Shown: positions 52,716 through 61,848 of the stretch, piece by piece
How the letters are laid out: each line of letters starts with the position of its first letter
Position numbering within the stretch: the stretch's first letter is position 1
Source of the DNA: Streptococcus cristatus
Lineage (GTDB): Bacteria; Bacillota; Bacilli; Lactobacillales; Streptococcaceae
Direction: 5' to 3'
Assembly: GCF_003943465.1 (NCBI RefSeq)
Contig: NZ_RJPR01000003.1
Coordinates: 31,634-95,633, forward strand
DNA length: 64,000 nucleotides
The notes under the pieces: generated by a model
Told to the model about the DNA's origin: nothing
The model's database searches: none
Seen by the model: the letters and a program-made list of their open reading frames with translations, nothing else
Position numbers and translations under genes: made by a program

Positions 52716-53417
52716 ATGTATTTTAAAAGAATAATAACCTTTTTAACCATGCTTGCAGCTGTCATGGCTTTGACAGCTTGCTATTATCCAAGGAAAAGGG
52801 TTCCTAGGTCTGAAGCCTCTTCTGTCCAAAAGGTGAAAATACCAAAGAAATCAGGATCGACGAAGGCTACAGGCTCCAGTCAGCAAGAAAAATCAAAGAG
52901 CAGTCAGACCTCATCATCTAGTTCTCCAGCTTCTGAGAGCAAGGCGACAAGTTCGCAAGATGAAGTAACGGATGGCTTGCCTCAAGATGCACAGTCTGCC
53001 AATACAGACAAGATCTATGCAACAGGCAATGCCAAGGTCTCTTATCGCTCTTTTGAAGGAGGATTTAGTGCTCAAACGCCTGATTTCAAAGGCTATACAG
53101 AGGAGCAAGTCAAAAAGGTTCTTGGCGAGCCAGAGGCCGTCATAAAGGATCCGAATTATATTAAGGACACTTTTAAAGCTCAGGAGTTAGAAAATATAAA
53201 AGAGCTCTATCGAGGTCAGCATGTGACGGGAGAGCAGGCAAAGGCTTTCTATGTAACAGCGGCGGATATTGCTCAGGCAGCTAGCTTGAACCAAGACTAT
53301 CAGTTGGAGAGTGACTTTATTTTATATAGCTATAAGCAACATAAAATTAATCTGATTTTCTCTAAAGGAGAGTTGTATTATATGACTCCCAATCCTGATT
53401 ATCTTTATTTTAAATAA
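52716..53417 (+). CDS. Ser-rich-linker lipoprotein, possibly DUF4947
   Basis: 233 residues from the ATG at 52716 (GGGGG site 6 bases before); the in-frame ATG at 52704 has none. Signal peptide with lipobox LTAC, a Ser/Lys/Gln linker (about 30-85), then a folded domain with GNAKVSYRSFEGGFSAQTPD and YTEEQVKKVLGEPEAV. The latter resembles SmpA/BLIP-like or DUF4947 lipoprotein domains, recalled but not searched. Outer face of the membrane; function unknown. Confidence 0.78.
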   Translation: MYFKRIITFLTMLAAVMALTACYYPRKRVPRSEASSVQKVKIPKKSGSTKATGSSQQEKSKSSQTSSSSSPASESKATSSQDEVTDGLPQDAQSANTDKIYATGNAKVSYRSFEGGFSAQTPDFKGYTEEQVKKVLGEPEAVIKDPNYIKDTFKAQELENIKELYRGQHVTGEQAKAFYVTAADIAQAASLNQDYQLESDFILYSYKQHKINLIFSKGELYYMTPNPDYLYFK

Positions 53418-53430
53418 TCTTAGAAAATTC

Positions 53431-53459
53431 TTGCGCTAGTTTACTAGGCTTGCTATAAT
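53431..53459 (+). promoter_or_regulatory. Promoter of mtaD-like gene
   Basis: TTGCGC (53431-53436), 17-base spacer ending TGC, TATAAT (53454-53459). Confidence 0.8.
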
Positions 53460-53487
53460 AGCTAAAACGAAATGAGAAGGAGCAAGG

Positions 53488-54759
53488 ATGAAAGCTTATA
53501 CAAATGTCAATCTGGTGACCTGTGACAGCGCATTTCATGTTTATCGGGAAGGTTTGCTTGTGGTTGAGGATGAACGCATTGCCTACTGTGGTCCCTATGA
53601 CGAGGCTTGGCTAGAACAGTGCAGTGAGTTGGTGGATTATGAAGGTGCTTGGATCATGCCGGGGCTGGTCAACTGCCATACGCACTCGGCCATGACCTTG
53701 CTGCGTGGGATTCGTGACGATAGCAATCTGCATGAATGGCTGGAGGACTATATCTGGCCAGCAGAAAGTCAATTCACAGCGGATCTAACGACCCAGGCTG
53801 TTCAGCTGGCTTTGGCTGAAATGCTGCAGTCAGGAACAACGACTTTTAATGATATGTATAATCCTCAGGGAGTGGATATTGACCGGATTTATCAGACTGT
53901 CCGGCAGTCTAGTATGCGTTGCTATTTCTCACCGACCCTATTTAGCTCAGCAGCTGAAACAGCAGCAGAGACTCTGGCTCGTACACGGGCGATTATTGAG
54001 AAAATCCGCTCCTACAATGATGAAGATTTTCAGGTCATGGTGGCGCCTCATTCGCCTTATGCCTGTGACGAAGAGCTACTTAAGGGCAGTCTTGAGCTAG
54101 CGCGTGAGCTGGATTTGAAGCTTCATATCCATGTGGCGGAGACACAGGATGAAAATAAAATCATACTGGAGCGCTATGGTAAACGGCCTTTGGCTTTCTT
54201 GAAAGAGCTTGGCTACTTGGAGCGGCCAGCCATTTTTGCTCACGGGGTTGAGCTCAATCCGTCAGAGATTGCAGATTTAGCGGCATCTCCAGTCAGCATC
54301 GCCCACAATCCTATCAGCAACCTCAAGCTAGCTTCCGGTGTAGCTCCAGTGACGGATTTACTAGCCGCTGGGGTGACTGTTGGCTTAGCGACGGACTCTG
54401 TCGCTTCCAATAATAATCTAGACATGTTTGAAGAAGGTCGGACAGCAGCCCTCCTCCAGAAAATGCGGGCAGGTGATGCGACTCAGTTTACGATCGAGCA
54501 GGTTTTGAAGGCTTTGACCATTGAAGGAGCCAAGGCGCTGGGATTGGATAACAAAATTGGCAGTCTGGAAGCGGGCAAGCAAGCCGATTTCATTGCCATT
54601 CAGCCTAAGGGACGACTTCACCTTTATCCTTTGGAAAATATGCTGTCGCACCTAGTGTACGCAGTAAAGGGCAGCGATGTTCAGGATGTCTACATTGCAG
54701 GGCAGCAGGTCGTTCGAGATGGTCAAGTGCTGACCGTTGATCTAGAATCGTTCCGTTAG
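53488..54759 (+). CDS. mtaD: Amidohydrolase, MtaD-like (methylthioadenosine/S-adenosylhomocysteine deaminase)
   Basis: 423 residues of the TRZ/ATZ amidohydrolase family. Metal and active-site motifs: MPGLVNCHTHSAMTLLRG, HIHVAETQDENK, FAHGVELN and GLATDSVASNNNLDMFEE. Family members deaminate adenosyl compounds or guanine; MTA/SAH deaminase is the closest pattern. Own promoter and strong terminator. Confidence 0.88.
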   Translation: MKAYTNVNLVTCDSAFHVYREGLLVVEDERIAYCGPYDEAWLEQCSELVDYEGAWIMPGLVNCHTHSAMTLLRGIRDDSNLHEWLEDYIWPAESQFTADLTTQAVQLALAEMLQSGTTTFNDMYNPQGVDIDRIYQTVRQSSMRCYFSPTLFSSAAETAAETLARTRAIIEKIRSYNDEDFQVMVAPHSPYACDEELLKGSLELARELDLKLHIHVAETQDENKIILERYGKRPLAFLKELGYLERPAIFAHGVELNPSEIADLAASPVSIAHNPISNLKLASGVAPVTDLLAAGVTVGLATDSVASNNNLDMFEEGRTAALLQKMRAGDATQFTIEQVLKALTIEGAKALGLDNKIGSLEAGKQADFIAIQPKGRLHLYPLENMLSHLVYAVKGSDVQDVYIAGQQVVRDGQVLTVDLESFR

Positions 54760-54763
54760 AAAG

Positions 54764-54788
54764 AAAAGCCGAGTTTGTCTCGGCTTTT
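54764..54788 (+). terminator. Terminator after mtaD-like gene
   Basis: Perfect 10-bp stem AAAAGCCGAG/CTCGGCTTTT, loop TTTGT. Confidence 0.93.
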
Positions 54789-54844
54789 ATGTTGGTCAGG
54801 AGAGCTCTTTTCAATTTTTGCTGGCTAATAGTTTCTTTGTCAAA

Positions 54845-54870
54845 GAAAAACTCTGGGTTACCCCAGAGTT
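54845..54870 (-). terminator. Terminator of OFA transporter gene
   Basis: AACTCTGGG/CCCAGAGTT with a 4-base loop; on the minus strand it is followed by TTTTC. Confidence 0.88.
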
Positions 54871-54880
54871 AGAATTAATT

Positions 54881-56074
54881 TTAAGCTTTCTTTAATTTAG
54901 AAATATAGAATAATTGTAGGACGATACCAAGGAGTGCCATACCAATAACGATGTAGAAAGCCATTGAATAGTCTCCCTTGTTTGCTTGAGCAAGTCGAGC
55001 TCCTAACTGTGGTCCGGCAATAGCTGCAACACCATAGGCCGTGAACATCCAGCCGTAGTTTGTGCCGACATTGGCCACGCCCCAATTTTCGGCTGTGATA
55101 CCTGGGAAAGATCCAAGGAAGCCACCGAAGGACAGGGCAACAAGCATGACGCCTAAGATTGCAAGGATGCTTCCTTCCCCTTTAAATAGGGCGGTCAGTG
55201 CCAAGCCACCAGCGACAGCGCCAAACATGGCGATTACAGTAGGGTAGCGGCCGATTTTGTCCGATACAGCTCCCCAGAAGATTCGTCCAAAAGTATTGGC
55301 GATAGAAACCAGCATAACGAATAGAGTTGCTTCTCCAACTAGTTTATATTGGTCGGAGATAGACGCTGCTGAACCGATAATCATCATACCACCAGTAGCA
55401 CCTAAAATGTAGATGAGCCACAGCAACCAGAAGTTGCCTTCGCGTAGCATTTCTTTGTGAGTTTTTCCTGTCGGTGCAGAACTTCCTGATGCTGGAGTAG
55501 CCGCTGGAGCTTTTTCCATGACAAGAGAAGAGCAGCAGATAACGACAAGTAGGGCAATTCCCAGAACTTTAAATGTAGAATAAACGCCCATTGAAGCGAT
55601 GAGAGTTTTGGCAAGTGGTCCGATGATTAGTGGTCCAAGACCAAAGCCAGCTGCGGTTAAACCACCCGCGAGACCTTTTTTATCAGGGAACCATTTGGTA
55701 GCGACAGAAGTTGAAGCGCCATAGGCTGAACCGATACCGAGACCAAGGACAATCCCGTAGGTCAAGTAGAGTACAGGAAGAGAAGTTGCAAATCCTGTAG
55801 CAAACATACCCGCACCAAAGAGAATGCCTCCTAGAAAGACAAATTTCTTAGGGCCTAATGAATCGACTTTAGGTCCGAAAATAATCATGCCGATTGGCAC
55901 CATTGCAAAAGAGATACTGAAGGCTAGAGAGGTTTGAGCTTGCACCCATCCTTGGCTAGCATTGGCTTCCAGTAGCGCTTTTTGAAAAACAGACCAGGCG
56001 TATCCAGCACCTAAAGAAAGGTTGGTTAAGATAGCTGCTGCTAAAATGAACCAGCGATTTGGTGTTTTTTTCAT
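54881..56074 (-). CDS. MFS transporter of the oxalate:formate antiporter family
   Basis: 397 residues on the minus strand with a GAGGATATC ribosome site. About 12 TM segments. The OFA-family N terminus (RWFILAAAILTNLSLGAGYA then WSVFQKAL) and YGIVLGLGIGSAYGASTSVA with ATKWFPDKKGLAGG are clear. Such proteins exchange small carboxylates; the substrate is unknown. A cre-like sequence 147 bases upstream suggests carbon-source control. Confidence 0.9.
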   Translation of the reverse strand: MKKTPNRWFILAAAILTNLSLGAGYAWSVFQKALLEANASQGWVQAQTSLAFSISFAMVPIGMIIFGPKVDSLGPKKFVFLGGILFGAGMFATGFATSLPVLYLTYGIVLGLGIGSAYGASTSVATKWFPDKKGLAGGLTAAGFGLGPLIIGPLAKTLIASMGVYSTFKVLGIALLVVICCSSLVMEKAPAATPASGSSAPTGKTHKEMLREGNFWLLWLIYILGATGGMMIIGSAASISDQYKLVGEATLFVMLVSIANTFGRIFWGAVSDKIGRYPTVIAMFGAVAGGLALTALFKGEGSILAILGVMLVALSFGGFLGSFPGITAENWGVANVGTNYGWMFTAYGVAAIAGPQLGARLAQANKGDYSMAFYIVIGMALLGIVLQLFYISKLKKA

Positions 56075-56220
56075 AATGATATCCTCATTTATATATTTTT
56101 TCTAAAAAGTGATAGAAAACCAGCCGTACCCAAATAGTTGTCCTGCATGTTTCCTGCAAGGCAGGTAAAATAGCAGAAGTTTGGTTACAGAATTTCTTAC
56201 GATAAAACCGATATATCAAA

Positions 56221-56234
56221 ATTAAGCGCTTACA
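56221..56234. promoter_or_regulatory. cre-like site upstream of OFA transporter
   Basis: ATTAAGCGCTTACA matches TGWAANCGNTNWCA at 12 of 14 positions, with the central AAGCGCTT intact. Confidence 0.55.
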
Positions 56235-56329
56235 TATTTGTTAACATCTCTATCATATCGTGCTTTGAGGCAAAAATCTACTTAATTAAAATGAATAGGT
56301 CTATTAGGCAGATTAATATTTTTCCTTAT

Positions 56330-56344
56330 TTACAATCATTCTTA
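56330..56344. promoter_or_regulatory. Per-box-like sequence before perR
   Basis: TTACAATCATTCTTA matches TTATAATNATTATAA at 12 of 15 positions and stands just upstream of the -35 region, consistent with autoregulation. Confidence 0.5.
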
Positions 56345-56365
56345 ATAGAAAATCTATGTTTGTCA

Positions 56366-56374
56366 TGATATAAT
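56366..56374 (+). promoter_or_regulatory. Extended -10 promoter of perR
   Basis: TGATATAAT about 42 bases before the start codon. Confidence 0.75.
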
Positions 56375-56415
56375 GGAAATAAGCTAGAAATGAATGTGGA
56401 TGGAGTATAGAGAAG

Positions 56416-56868
56416 ATGCATGAAGAGTATGAAAAGAATTACCATGAAGTAATTGAACATCTGAGGCTGAAAGGTGTTCGAATCACAGAGACGAGAAAGG
56501 CTGTGATTGCTTTTATCATCAGCAGTCATGACCACCCTAGTGCAGAGATGATTTACCAAGCCCTCTTGCCTGAATTTCCCAATATGAGCTTGGCGACTGT
56601 TTATAACAACCTAAAAGTGTTGATTGATGAAGGCTTTGTCTCTGAGCTCAAAGTCCGAAATGATACGACGACCTATTATGATTTTATGGGGCATCAACAC
56701 CTCAATGTCATTTGTGAAAAATATGGTCGAATTGCAGATATGGACTTGGATTTGCCAGACGTTCAGCAGGAAGCAGCAGAGCAGACCGGTTATCAAATCA
56801 CCAAGAGTCAGATGGTCGTTTATGGCATTTGTCCAGAGTGCGCCCAGCAAAAACAAGCAGCTAGCTAG
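56416..56868 (+). CDS. perR: Fur family regulator, PerR type
   Basis: 150 residues. Winged HTH (HPSAEMIYQALLPEFPNMSL, then ATVYNNLKVLIDEGFV) and regulatory metal site (YYDFMGHQHLNVICE). The second structural-zinc pair is CPEC near the C terminus, but the first pair reads CEKY instead of CxxC, so one of the four expected zinc cysteines is Tyr. PerR senses peroxide by metal-catalysed oxidation and represses oxidative stress genes. A Per-box-like site precedes the gene. Confidence 0.88.
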   Translation: MHEEYEKNYHEVIEHLRLKGVRITETRKAVIAFIISSHDHPSAEMIYQALLPEFPNMSLATVYNNLKVLIDEGFVSELKVRNDTTTYYDFMGHQHLNVICEKYGRIADMDLDLPDVQQEAAEQTGYQITKSQMVVYGICPECAQQKQAAS

Positions 56869-56961
56869 AAGTCTTGAGTGAGAATTAATTTTTTCAAAAG
56901 TCTGAGCAAGTGGAAAATTTCACAAATATCTCACTGAGACTAGATTTTTGAGAGAAAATTT

Positions 56962-56969
56962 TGTAAAAT
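56962..56969 (+). promoter_or_regulatory. Putative gpmA promoter -10
   Basis: TGTAAAAT; TAAAAT at 56964-56969. No good -35. Confidence 0.6.
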
Positions 56970-56981
56970 AGAATAGATAAA

Positions 56982-56995
56982 CGGGGCGAACCCCG
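56982..56995 (+). promoter_or_regulatory. 5'-leader hairpin of gpmA
   Basis: CGGGG-CGAA-CCCCG, a very stable tetraloop hairpin within about 10 bases of the predicted transcript start. GC-rich in an AT-rich context. Confidence 0.65.
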
Positions 56996-57019
56996 GAAAA
57001 TAAAAGGAGAATCCATCTA

Positions 57020-57712
57020 ATGGTAAAATTGGTTTTTGCTCGCCATGGTGAGTCTGAATGGAACAAAGCTAACCTCTTCACTGGTTGGGCTGATGTAGAT
57101 CTTTCTGAAAAAGGTACACAACAAGCAATCGACGCTGGTAAATTGATCAAAGAAGCAGGTATCGAATTTGACCAAGCTTATACTTCAGTTTTGAAACGTG
57201 CGATTAAAACAACAAACTTGGCGCTTGAAGCAGCTGATCAACTCTGGGTTCCAGTTGAAAAATCATGGCGCTTGAACGAACGTCACTACGGTGGTTTGAC
57301 TGGTAAAAACAAGGCTGAAGCAGCTGAACAATTTGGTGATGAGCAAGTTCACATCTGGCGTCGTTCATACGATGTATTGCCTCCAAACATGGACCGTGAT
57401 GATGAGCACTCAGCTCACACTGACCGTCGTTACGCTTCACTTGACGACTCAGTTATCCCAGATGCTGAAAACTTGAAAGTAACTTTGGAACGTGCCCTTC
57501 CATTCTGGGAAGATAAAATCGCTCCAGTACTTAAAGATGGTAAAAACGTATTCGTAGGAGCTCACGGTAACTCAATCCGTGCCCTTGTAAAACACATCAA
57601 ACAATTGTCAGATGACGAAATCATGGACGTGGAAATCCCTAACTTCCCACCATTGGTATTCGAATTCGACGAAAAATTGAACGTAGTTGCTGAATACTAC
57701 CTTGGAAAATAA
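57020..57712 (+). CDS. gpmA: 2,3-bisphosphoglycerate-dependent phosphoglycerate mutase
   Basis: 230 residues. Catalytic His in [19 protein letters not shown] substrate loop, and [11 protein letters not shown] with the second His. It interconverts 3- and 2-phosphoglycerate in glycolysis. Strong codon bias, an AAAAGGAGA ribosome site and a tetraloop-capped leader suggest very high expression. Confidence 0.97.
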   Translation: MVKLVFARHGESEWNKANLFTGWADVDLSEKGTQQAIDAGKLIKEAGIEFDQAYTSVLKRAIKTTNLALEAADQLWVPVEKSWRLNERHYGGLTGKNKAEAAEQFGDEQVHIWRRSYDVLPPNMDRDDEHSAHTDRRYASLDDSVIPDAENLKVTLERALPFWEDKIAPVLKDGKNVFVGAHGNSIRALVKHIKQLSDDEIMDVEIPNFPPLVFEFDEKLNVVAEYYLGK

Positions 57713-57721
57713 TTGATGATG

Positions 57722-57746
57722 AAGCTCTGCTTAGCAGGGCTTTTTC
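57722..57746 (+). terminator. Terminator after gpmA
   Basis: AGCTCTGC/GCAGGGCT stem (one wobble), TTA loop, five T. Confidence 0.9.
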
Positions 57747-57811
57747 TCATTATTGGAGAAAAATTCTTTTTCGATCCTTTTAGATTTCCATGCTTCATTG
57801 CTGGGGAAATG

Positions 57812-57820
57812 TGGTAAAAT
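57812..57820 (+). promoter_or_regulatory. Extended -10 promoter of pbp2b
   Basis: TGGTAAAAT about 30 bases before the ATG. Confidence 0.7.
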
Positions 57821-57853
57821 AAAAGATAGATTTTTACGAGAATGAGAGAAGAA

Positions 57854-59899
57854 ATGTCTAAGAGGAAATTTGATAGTCATTCTATCACAGGCAGACTCTA
57901 CCTTCTATTTGGAATTGTCGGAGTCTTATTTTTAGTGCTGATCGCTCGTCTGGGCTATATGCAGGTCGTCAATCAAGAATTTTATACAGATAAATTAGCT
58001 AAAGCAAGTAAAACAAAGATTAAATCGAGTTCTGTTCGTGGGCAGATCTATGACGCTTCGGGCAAGCCCTTGGTGGAGAACACAACCAAGCAAGTGGTGA
58101 CCTTTACGCGAGATAATAAACTGACAGCAGAAGAAATCCGTGAAACGGCACAAAAGTTACTGCAATATGTGTCAGTGTCGGATCTAAAGGTGACCGAGCG
58201 CCAAGAAGTTGACTATTATCTGGCGGATAATAAAGTTTACCGAGAAGTGGTTGAAAAATTACCCAAGGAAGAAAAATTTGATACAGATGGCAATCGTTTG
58301 CCTGAAGCCAAGATCTATAAGGCAGCAGCGGAGAGTATTGCTCCAAGCCAGCTAGGCTATACGGATGAGGAAAAGAAGATCATTGCTCTATTTAGCCAGA
58401 TGAATGCCGTTCCAAACTTTTCAACAGGGACGATTCAGACGGATGATTTGACGACGGAGCAGGTCGCTACGATTGCGTCCATCGGCAAAGAGCTTCCGGG
58501 TATTAGTATTTCAACCAGCTGGAACCGGAAAGTTTTGGAAACATCGTTGGCTTCAATTGTTGGTCAAATTTCAACCGAAAAAACAGGTCTGCCAGCCGAG
58601 GAAGCAGATGACTATGTCAAGAAGGGCTATTCTCTGAATGACCGAGTGGGAATTTCTTATTTGGAAAAAGAGTATGAGTCTGTTTTACAAGGAAAACGAG
58701 CAGAAAAAGAAATTCGGCTGGACAAAAATGGCAACATGGAGAGCGTTGAGACCATTTCCGAGGGAAGCAAAGGGAACAACCTGAAGCTAACCGTAGATCT
58801 GACCTTTCAGCAGGGTGTTGAGGATATTCTTAGAAATGCCTTTAATATGGAGCTAGCCAAGGGCAACGCCACCTATTCAGAAGGTGTCTATGCCGTGGCT
58901 ATGGATCCCAATACGGGGTCAATCTTGGCCCTGGCTGGTGTCAAGCACGATCTGGAAACAGGCGATATCTCAGCGGATGCGCTGGGTACCATTACAAATG
59001 TTTTCGTTCCAGGTTCTGTCGTCAAGGCGGCTACCTTAACCGCTGGTTGGCAGTACGGAGCTATTTCTGGGAATCAATCCTTGGTCGATCAGCCGATTCT
59101 TTTTGCGGGTTCTACTCCCATCAATTCTTGGTTTACGGCCTATGGTTCACGTTCTATTACGGCGGTGGAGGCTCTGGAATACTCGTCTAATACCTATATG
59201 GTTCAGGTGGCCCTAAATATGCTGGGAACTCCGTATAGCCCAAATATGGCCTTAGGAACCAACAACGTTGATGCTTCAATGAAAAAGCTCCGTTCGACTT
59301 TTGCAGAATATGGTCTAGGGGCTGAGACAGGGATTGATTTACCGACAGAATCAACAGGCTACATTTCCCAAAACTTCACAGTTAGCAATTATATTACGGA
59401 TGCTTTTGGTCAGTTTGATAACTACACCCCACTTCAGTTGGCTCAATATGCGTCGACGGTAGCCAATAACGGCAAACGGGTAGCTCCGCATCTGGTTGAA
59501 GGCATTTACGCCAACAACGACCAAGGTGGACTGGGAGACTTGATTGAGAAGAAGAAAACAAAAGAATTAAATCAGGTCAATATTTCTGAGGAAAATATGG
59601 CTCTGATAAAACAAGGTTTCTATCAGGTGGTCAATGGATGGAGTGGCTTTACAACTGGACGGACGATTGCGCAGGGCGCTATGGTTTCAATCAGTGCCAA
59701 AACGGGGACTGCCGAAACCTTTGTCAACGGTGGTACATCTGCTATCAACACCAATGTTGTATCCTATGCACCAAGCGATAATCCTAAAATAGCTGTAGCC
59801 GTGGTCTTTCCGCACAATACTGACCTTTCCTCAACGGTCAGCCACAGTATTACCCGTGATATTATCAACCTTTATAATCAACAGCACCCTATGAATTAG
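57854..59899 (+). CDS. pbp2b: Penicillin-binding protein 2B (class B transpeptidase)
   Basis: 681 residues from the ATG at 57854 (AGAGAAG site); an ATG 4 codons upstream is an alternative. One TM (about 18-40), a dimerisation domain, then the transpeptidase domain with SVVK (PGSVVKAAT), SSN (EYSSNTYM) and KTG (SAKTGTAET). It follows S. pneumoniae PBP2b closely along its length. It cross-links peptidoglycan during elongation and is a major beta-lactam target. recR follows after 53 bases. Confidence 0.96.
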   Translation: MSKRKFDSHSITGRLYLLFGIVGVLFLVLIARLGYMQVVNQEFYTDKLAKASKTKIKSSSVRGQIYDASGKPLVENTTKQVVTFTRDNKLTAEEIRETAQKLLQYVSVSDLKVTERQEVDYYLADNKVYREVVEKLPKEEKFDTDGNRLPEAKIYKAAAESIAPSQLGYTDEEKKIIALFSQMNAVPNFSTGTIQTDDLTTEQVATIASIGKELPGISISTSWNRKVLETSLASIVGQISTEKTGLPAEEADDYVKKGYSLNDRVGISYLEKEYESVLQGKRAEKEIRLDKNGNMESVETISEGSKGNNLKLTVDLTFQQGVEDILRNAFNMELAKGNATYSEGVYAVAMDPNTGSILALAGVKHDLETGDISADALGTITNVFVPGSVVKAATLTAGWQYGAISGNQSLVDQPILFAGSTPINSWFTAYGSRSITAVEALEYSSNTYMVQVALNMLGTPYSPNMALGTNNVDASMKKLRSTFAEYGLGAETGIDLPTESTGYISQNFTVSNYITDAFGQFDNYTPLQLAQYASTVANNGKRVAPHLVEGIYANNDQGGLGDLIEKKKTKELNQVNISEENMALIKQGFYQVVNGWSGFTTGRTIAQGAMVSISAKTGTAETFVNGGTSAINTNVVSYAPSDNPKIAVAVVFPHNTDLSSTVSHSITRDIINLYNQQHPMN

Positions 59900-59952
59900 A
59901 AAGGAAAAGCAGTAAAATTTGCTGATTATTTTATTGCTCAACGATTACCATT

Positions 59953-60549
59953 ATGCTTTATCCAACCCCTATCGCTAAATTGATTGATAGCTTTTCCAAA
60001 CTGCCGGGTATCGGCATCAAGACAGCTACTCGTCTGGCCTTTTATACCATCGGGATGAGTGACGATGATGTCAATGAGTTCGCCAAAAATCTATTAGCTG
60101 CTAAACGCGAGCTGACCTACTGCTCTATCTGTGGCAATCTGACGGACGATGATCCTTGTGCTATATGTACGGATCAAACGCGCGATCAGACTGTGATTCT
60201 GATCGTTGAGGATAGTCGCGATGTGTCTGCTATGGAAAATATCCAAGAATACCACGGTCTTTATCATGTTCTCCACGGCCTCATCTCCCCTATGAACGGT
60301 GTAGGACCAGATGACATCAACCTCAAGAGTCTCCTGACTCGCTTGATGGACAGCCAAGTGACGGAAGTGATTGTAGCTACCAATGCAACGGCTGACGGAG
60401 AAGCGACTTCTATGTATATTTCTCGAGTGCTTAAGCCTGCTGGTATCAAGGTGACTCGATTGGCCCGCGGACTGGCTGTCGGCGCTGATATCGAATACGC
60501 AGACGAAGTGACCCTGCTCCGAGCCATTGAAAATCGGACAGAATTGTAA
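59953..60549 (+). CDS. recR: Recombination mediator RecR
   Basis: 198 residues. HhH region ([16 protein letters not shown]), four-Cys zinc finger ([16 protein letters not shown]), and Toprim domain ([15 protein letters not shown]). It loads RecA with RecO and RecF. No Shine-Dalgarno sequence is visible in the 15 bases before the ATG, yet the N terminus matches the family exactly, so the start is kept. Confidence 0.95.
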   Translation: MLYPTPIAKLIDSFSKLPGIGIKTATRLAFYTIGMSDDDVNEFAKNLLAAKRELTYCSICGNLTDDDPCAICTDQTRDQTVILIVEDSRDVSAMENIQEYHGLYHVLHGLISPMNGVGPDDINLKSLLTRLMDSQVTEVIVATNATADGEATSMYISRVLKPAGIKVTRLARGLAVGADIEYADEVTLLRAIENRTEL

Positions 60550-60558
60550 GATGAAAGA

Positions 60559-60597
60559 AAGATTTCCTGCTGAAAAACAGCTTTGGAAGTCTTTTTT
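60559..60597 (+). terminator. Terminator after recR
   Basis: AAGATTTCC/GGAAGTCTT outer stem (one wobble), inner CTG/CAG, six T. Confidence 0.8.
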
Positions 60598-60620
60598 CTA
60601 TTCAAAAATGCGGGGAAATA

Positions 60621-60629
60621 TGGTATACT
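60621..60629 (+). promoter_or_regulatory. Extended -10 promoter of ddl
   Basis: TGGTATACT about 70 bases before the start. Confidence 0.75.
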
Positions 60630-60697
60630 GAAACAGTCTAAAAAGAAGATGGGGCAACCCAAAATGAACTTATAGCTAGAAATGTTAGGATAAGATA

Positions 60698-61744
60698 ATG
60701 GTCAAACAAACCTTGATTTTACTATATGGTGGCCGCAGCGCTGAGCGAGAAGTTTCAGTCTTGTCGGCTGAGAGTGTCATGCGAGCTATCAATTATGACA
60801 AATTTTCTGTCAAGACTTATTTCATCACAAAAGCTGGCGATTTTATCAAGACGCAGGAATTTACAGAAAAGCCGGCTGCAGATGAAAAGCTCATGACCAA
60901 TGCAACGGTTGATCTTTCACAGCAAGTCAAACCGAGTGATATTTATGAGGAAAATGCAGTTGTCTTTCCTGTCCTTCATGGACCGATGGGCGAGGATGGC
61001 TCTATTCAAGGCTTTCTTGAAGTGCTGCGCCTTCCTTATGTGGGCTGCAATATCTTGTCTTCCAGTGTTGCCATGGACAAAATCACCACCAAACGTATTC
61101 TGGAATCTGCTGGAATCCCACAGGTTCCTTATGTAGCGGTGATTGAGGGTGAAAATCTTGAAGAAAAAATTGCCGAAATCGAAGAAAAATTGACGTATCC
61201 GATTTTTACCAAACCATCTAATATGGGCTCTAGTGTCGGTATTTCTAAGTCTGAGAATCAAGAGGAGCTGCGAGCGGCATTGGATTTGGCCTTCAAGTAC
61301 GACAGCCGTGTCTTGGTTGAGCAGGGAGTCAATGCGCGTGAGATTGAGGTTGGTCTCTTAGGAAATTATGACGTTAAGAGCACCTTGCCGGGCGAAGTAG
61401 TCAAAGATGTGGCTTTCTACGACTATGAAGCCAAGTATATTGACAATAAGATTACCATGGATATCCCTGCAAAAATCTCAGACGAGGTTATTTCAGTCAT
61501 GCGTACCAATGCTGAGACAGCCTTTCGTGCCTTGGGCGGACAGGGATTGGCTCGCTGTGATTTCTTCTACACCGAAGAGGGGGACATTTTCCTCAATGAG
61601 CTCAACACCATGCCTGGCTTTACTCAATGGTCTATGTATCCCTTGCTTTGGGAAAATATGGGACTGCCTTATTCCGAGTTGATTGAGAAATTGGTAAATC
61701 TAGCTGAAGAGGCCTTTGCTCAGAGAGAAGCGCATCTTTTATAA
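60698..61744 (+). CDS. ddl: D-alanine--D-alanine ligase
   Basis: 348 residues. ATP-grasp enzyme with [50 protein letters not shown] and [12 protein letters not shown]. The Phe of the omega-loop motif type (KYIDNK context) is not diagnostic for resistance. It makes D-Ala-D-Ala, the substrate of MurF encoded next. Confidence 0.97.
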   Translation: MVKQTLILLYGGRSAEREVSVLSAESVMRAINYDKFSVKTYFITKAGDFIKTQEFTEKPAADEKLMTNATVDLSQQVKPSDIYEENAVVFPVLHGPMGEDGSIQGFLEVLRLPYVGCNILSSSVAMDKITTKRILESAGIPQVPYVAVIEGENLEEKIAEIEEKLTYPIFTKPSNMGSSVGISKSENQEELRAALDLAFKYDSRVLVEQGVNAREIEVGLLGNYDVKSTLPGEVVKDVAFYDYEAKYIDNKITMDIPAKISDEVISVMRTNAETAFRALGGQGLARCDFFYTEEGDIFLNELNTMPGFTQWSMYPLLWENMGLPYSELIEKLVNLAEEAFAQREAHLL

Positions 61745-61747
61745 ATA

Positions 61748-61756
61748 TGATATAAT
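61748..61756 (+). promoter_or_regulatory. Extended -10 promoter of murF
   Basis: TGATATAAT starting 4 bases after the ddl stop; the predicted transcript runs straight into a terminator-like hairpin. Confidence 0.75.
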
Positions 61757-61759
61757 AGA

Positions 61760-61819
61760 GGGACTGAGATGACAGACTGAATGTTTAGTATTTAGTTTGG
61801 CCTCACTCCCTTCTTTTTT
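61760..61819 (+). terminator. Terminator-like hairpin in the murF leader
   Basis: GGGA/TCCC and TGAG/CTCA outer stem and ACTGAAT/ATTTAGT inner stem, followed by TTCTTTTTT. It can end the ddl transcript, but also lies inside any transcript from the murF promoter. Confidence 0.7.
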
Positions 61820-61848
61820 GGGAAAAAGCGGAAAAATGAGTTAAAAAC

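Larger units (their letters stand above)
56075..56415. other. Divergent intergenic region between OFA transporter and perR
   Basis: 340 bases without a gene. It holds a cre-like site (56221-56234), a Per-box-like sequence (56330-56344), and the perR promoter (56366-56374). No clear minus-strand promoter for the transporter could be picked. Confidence 0.7.
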
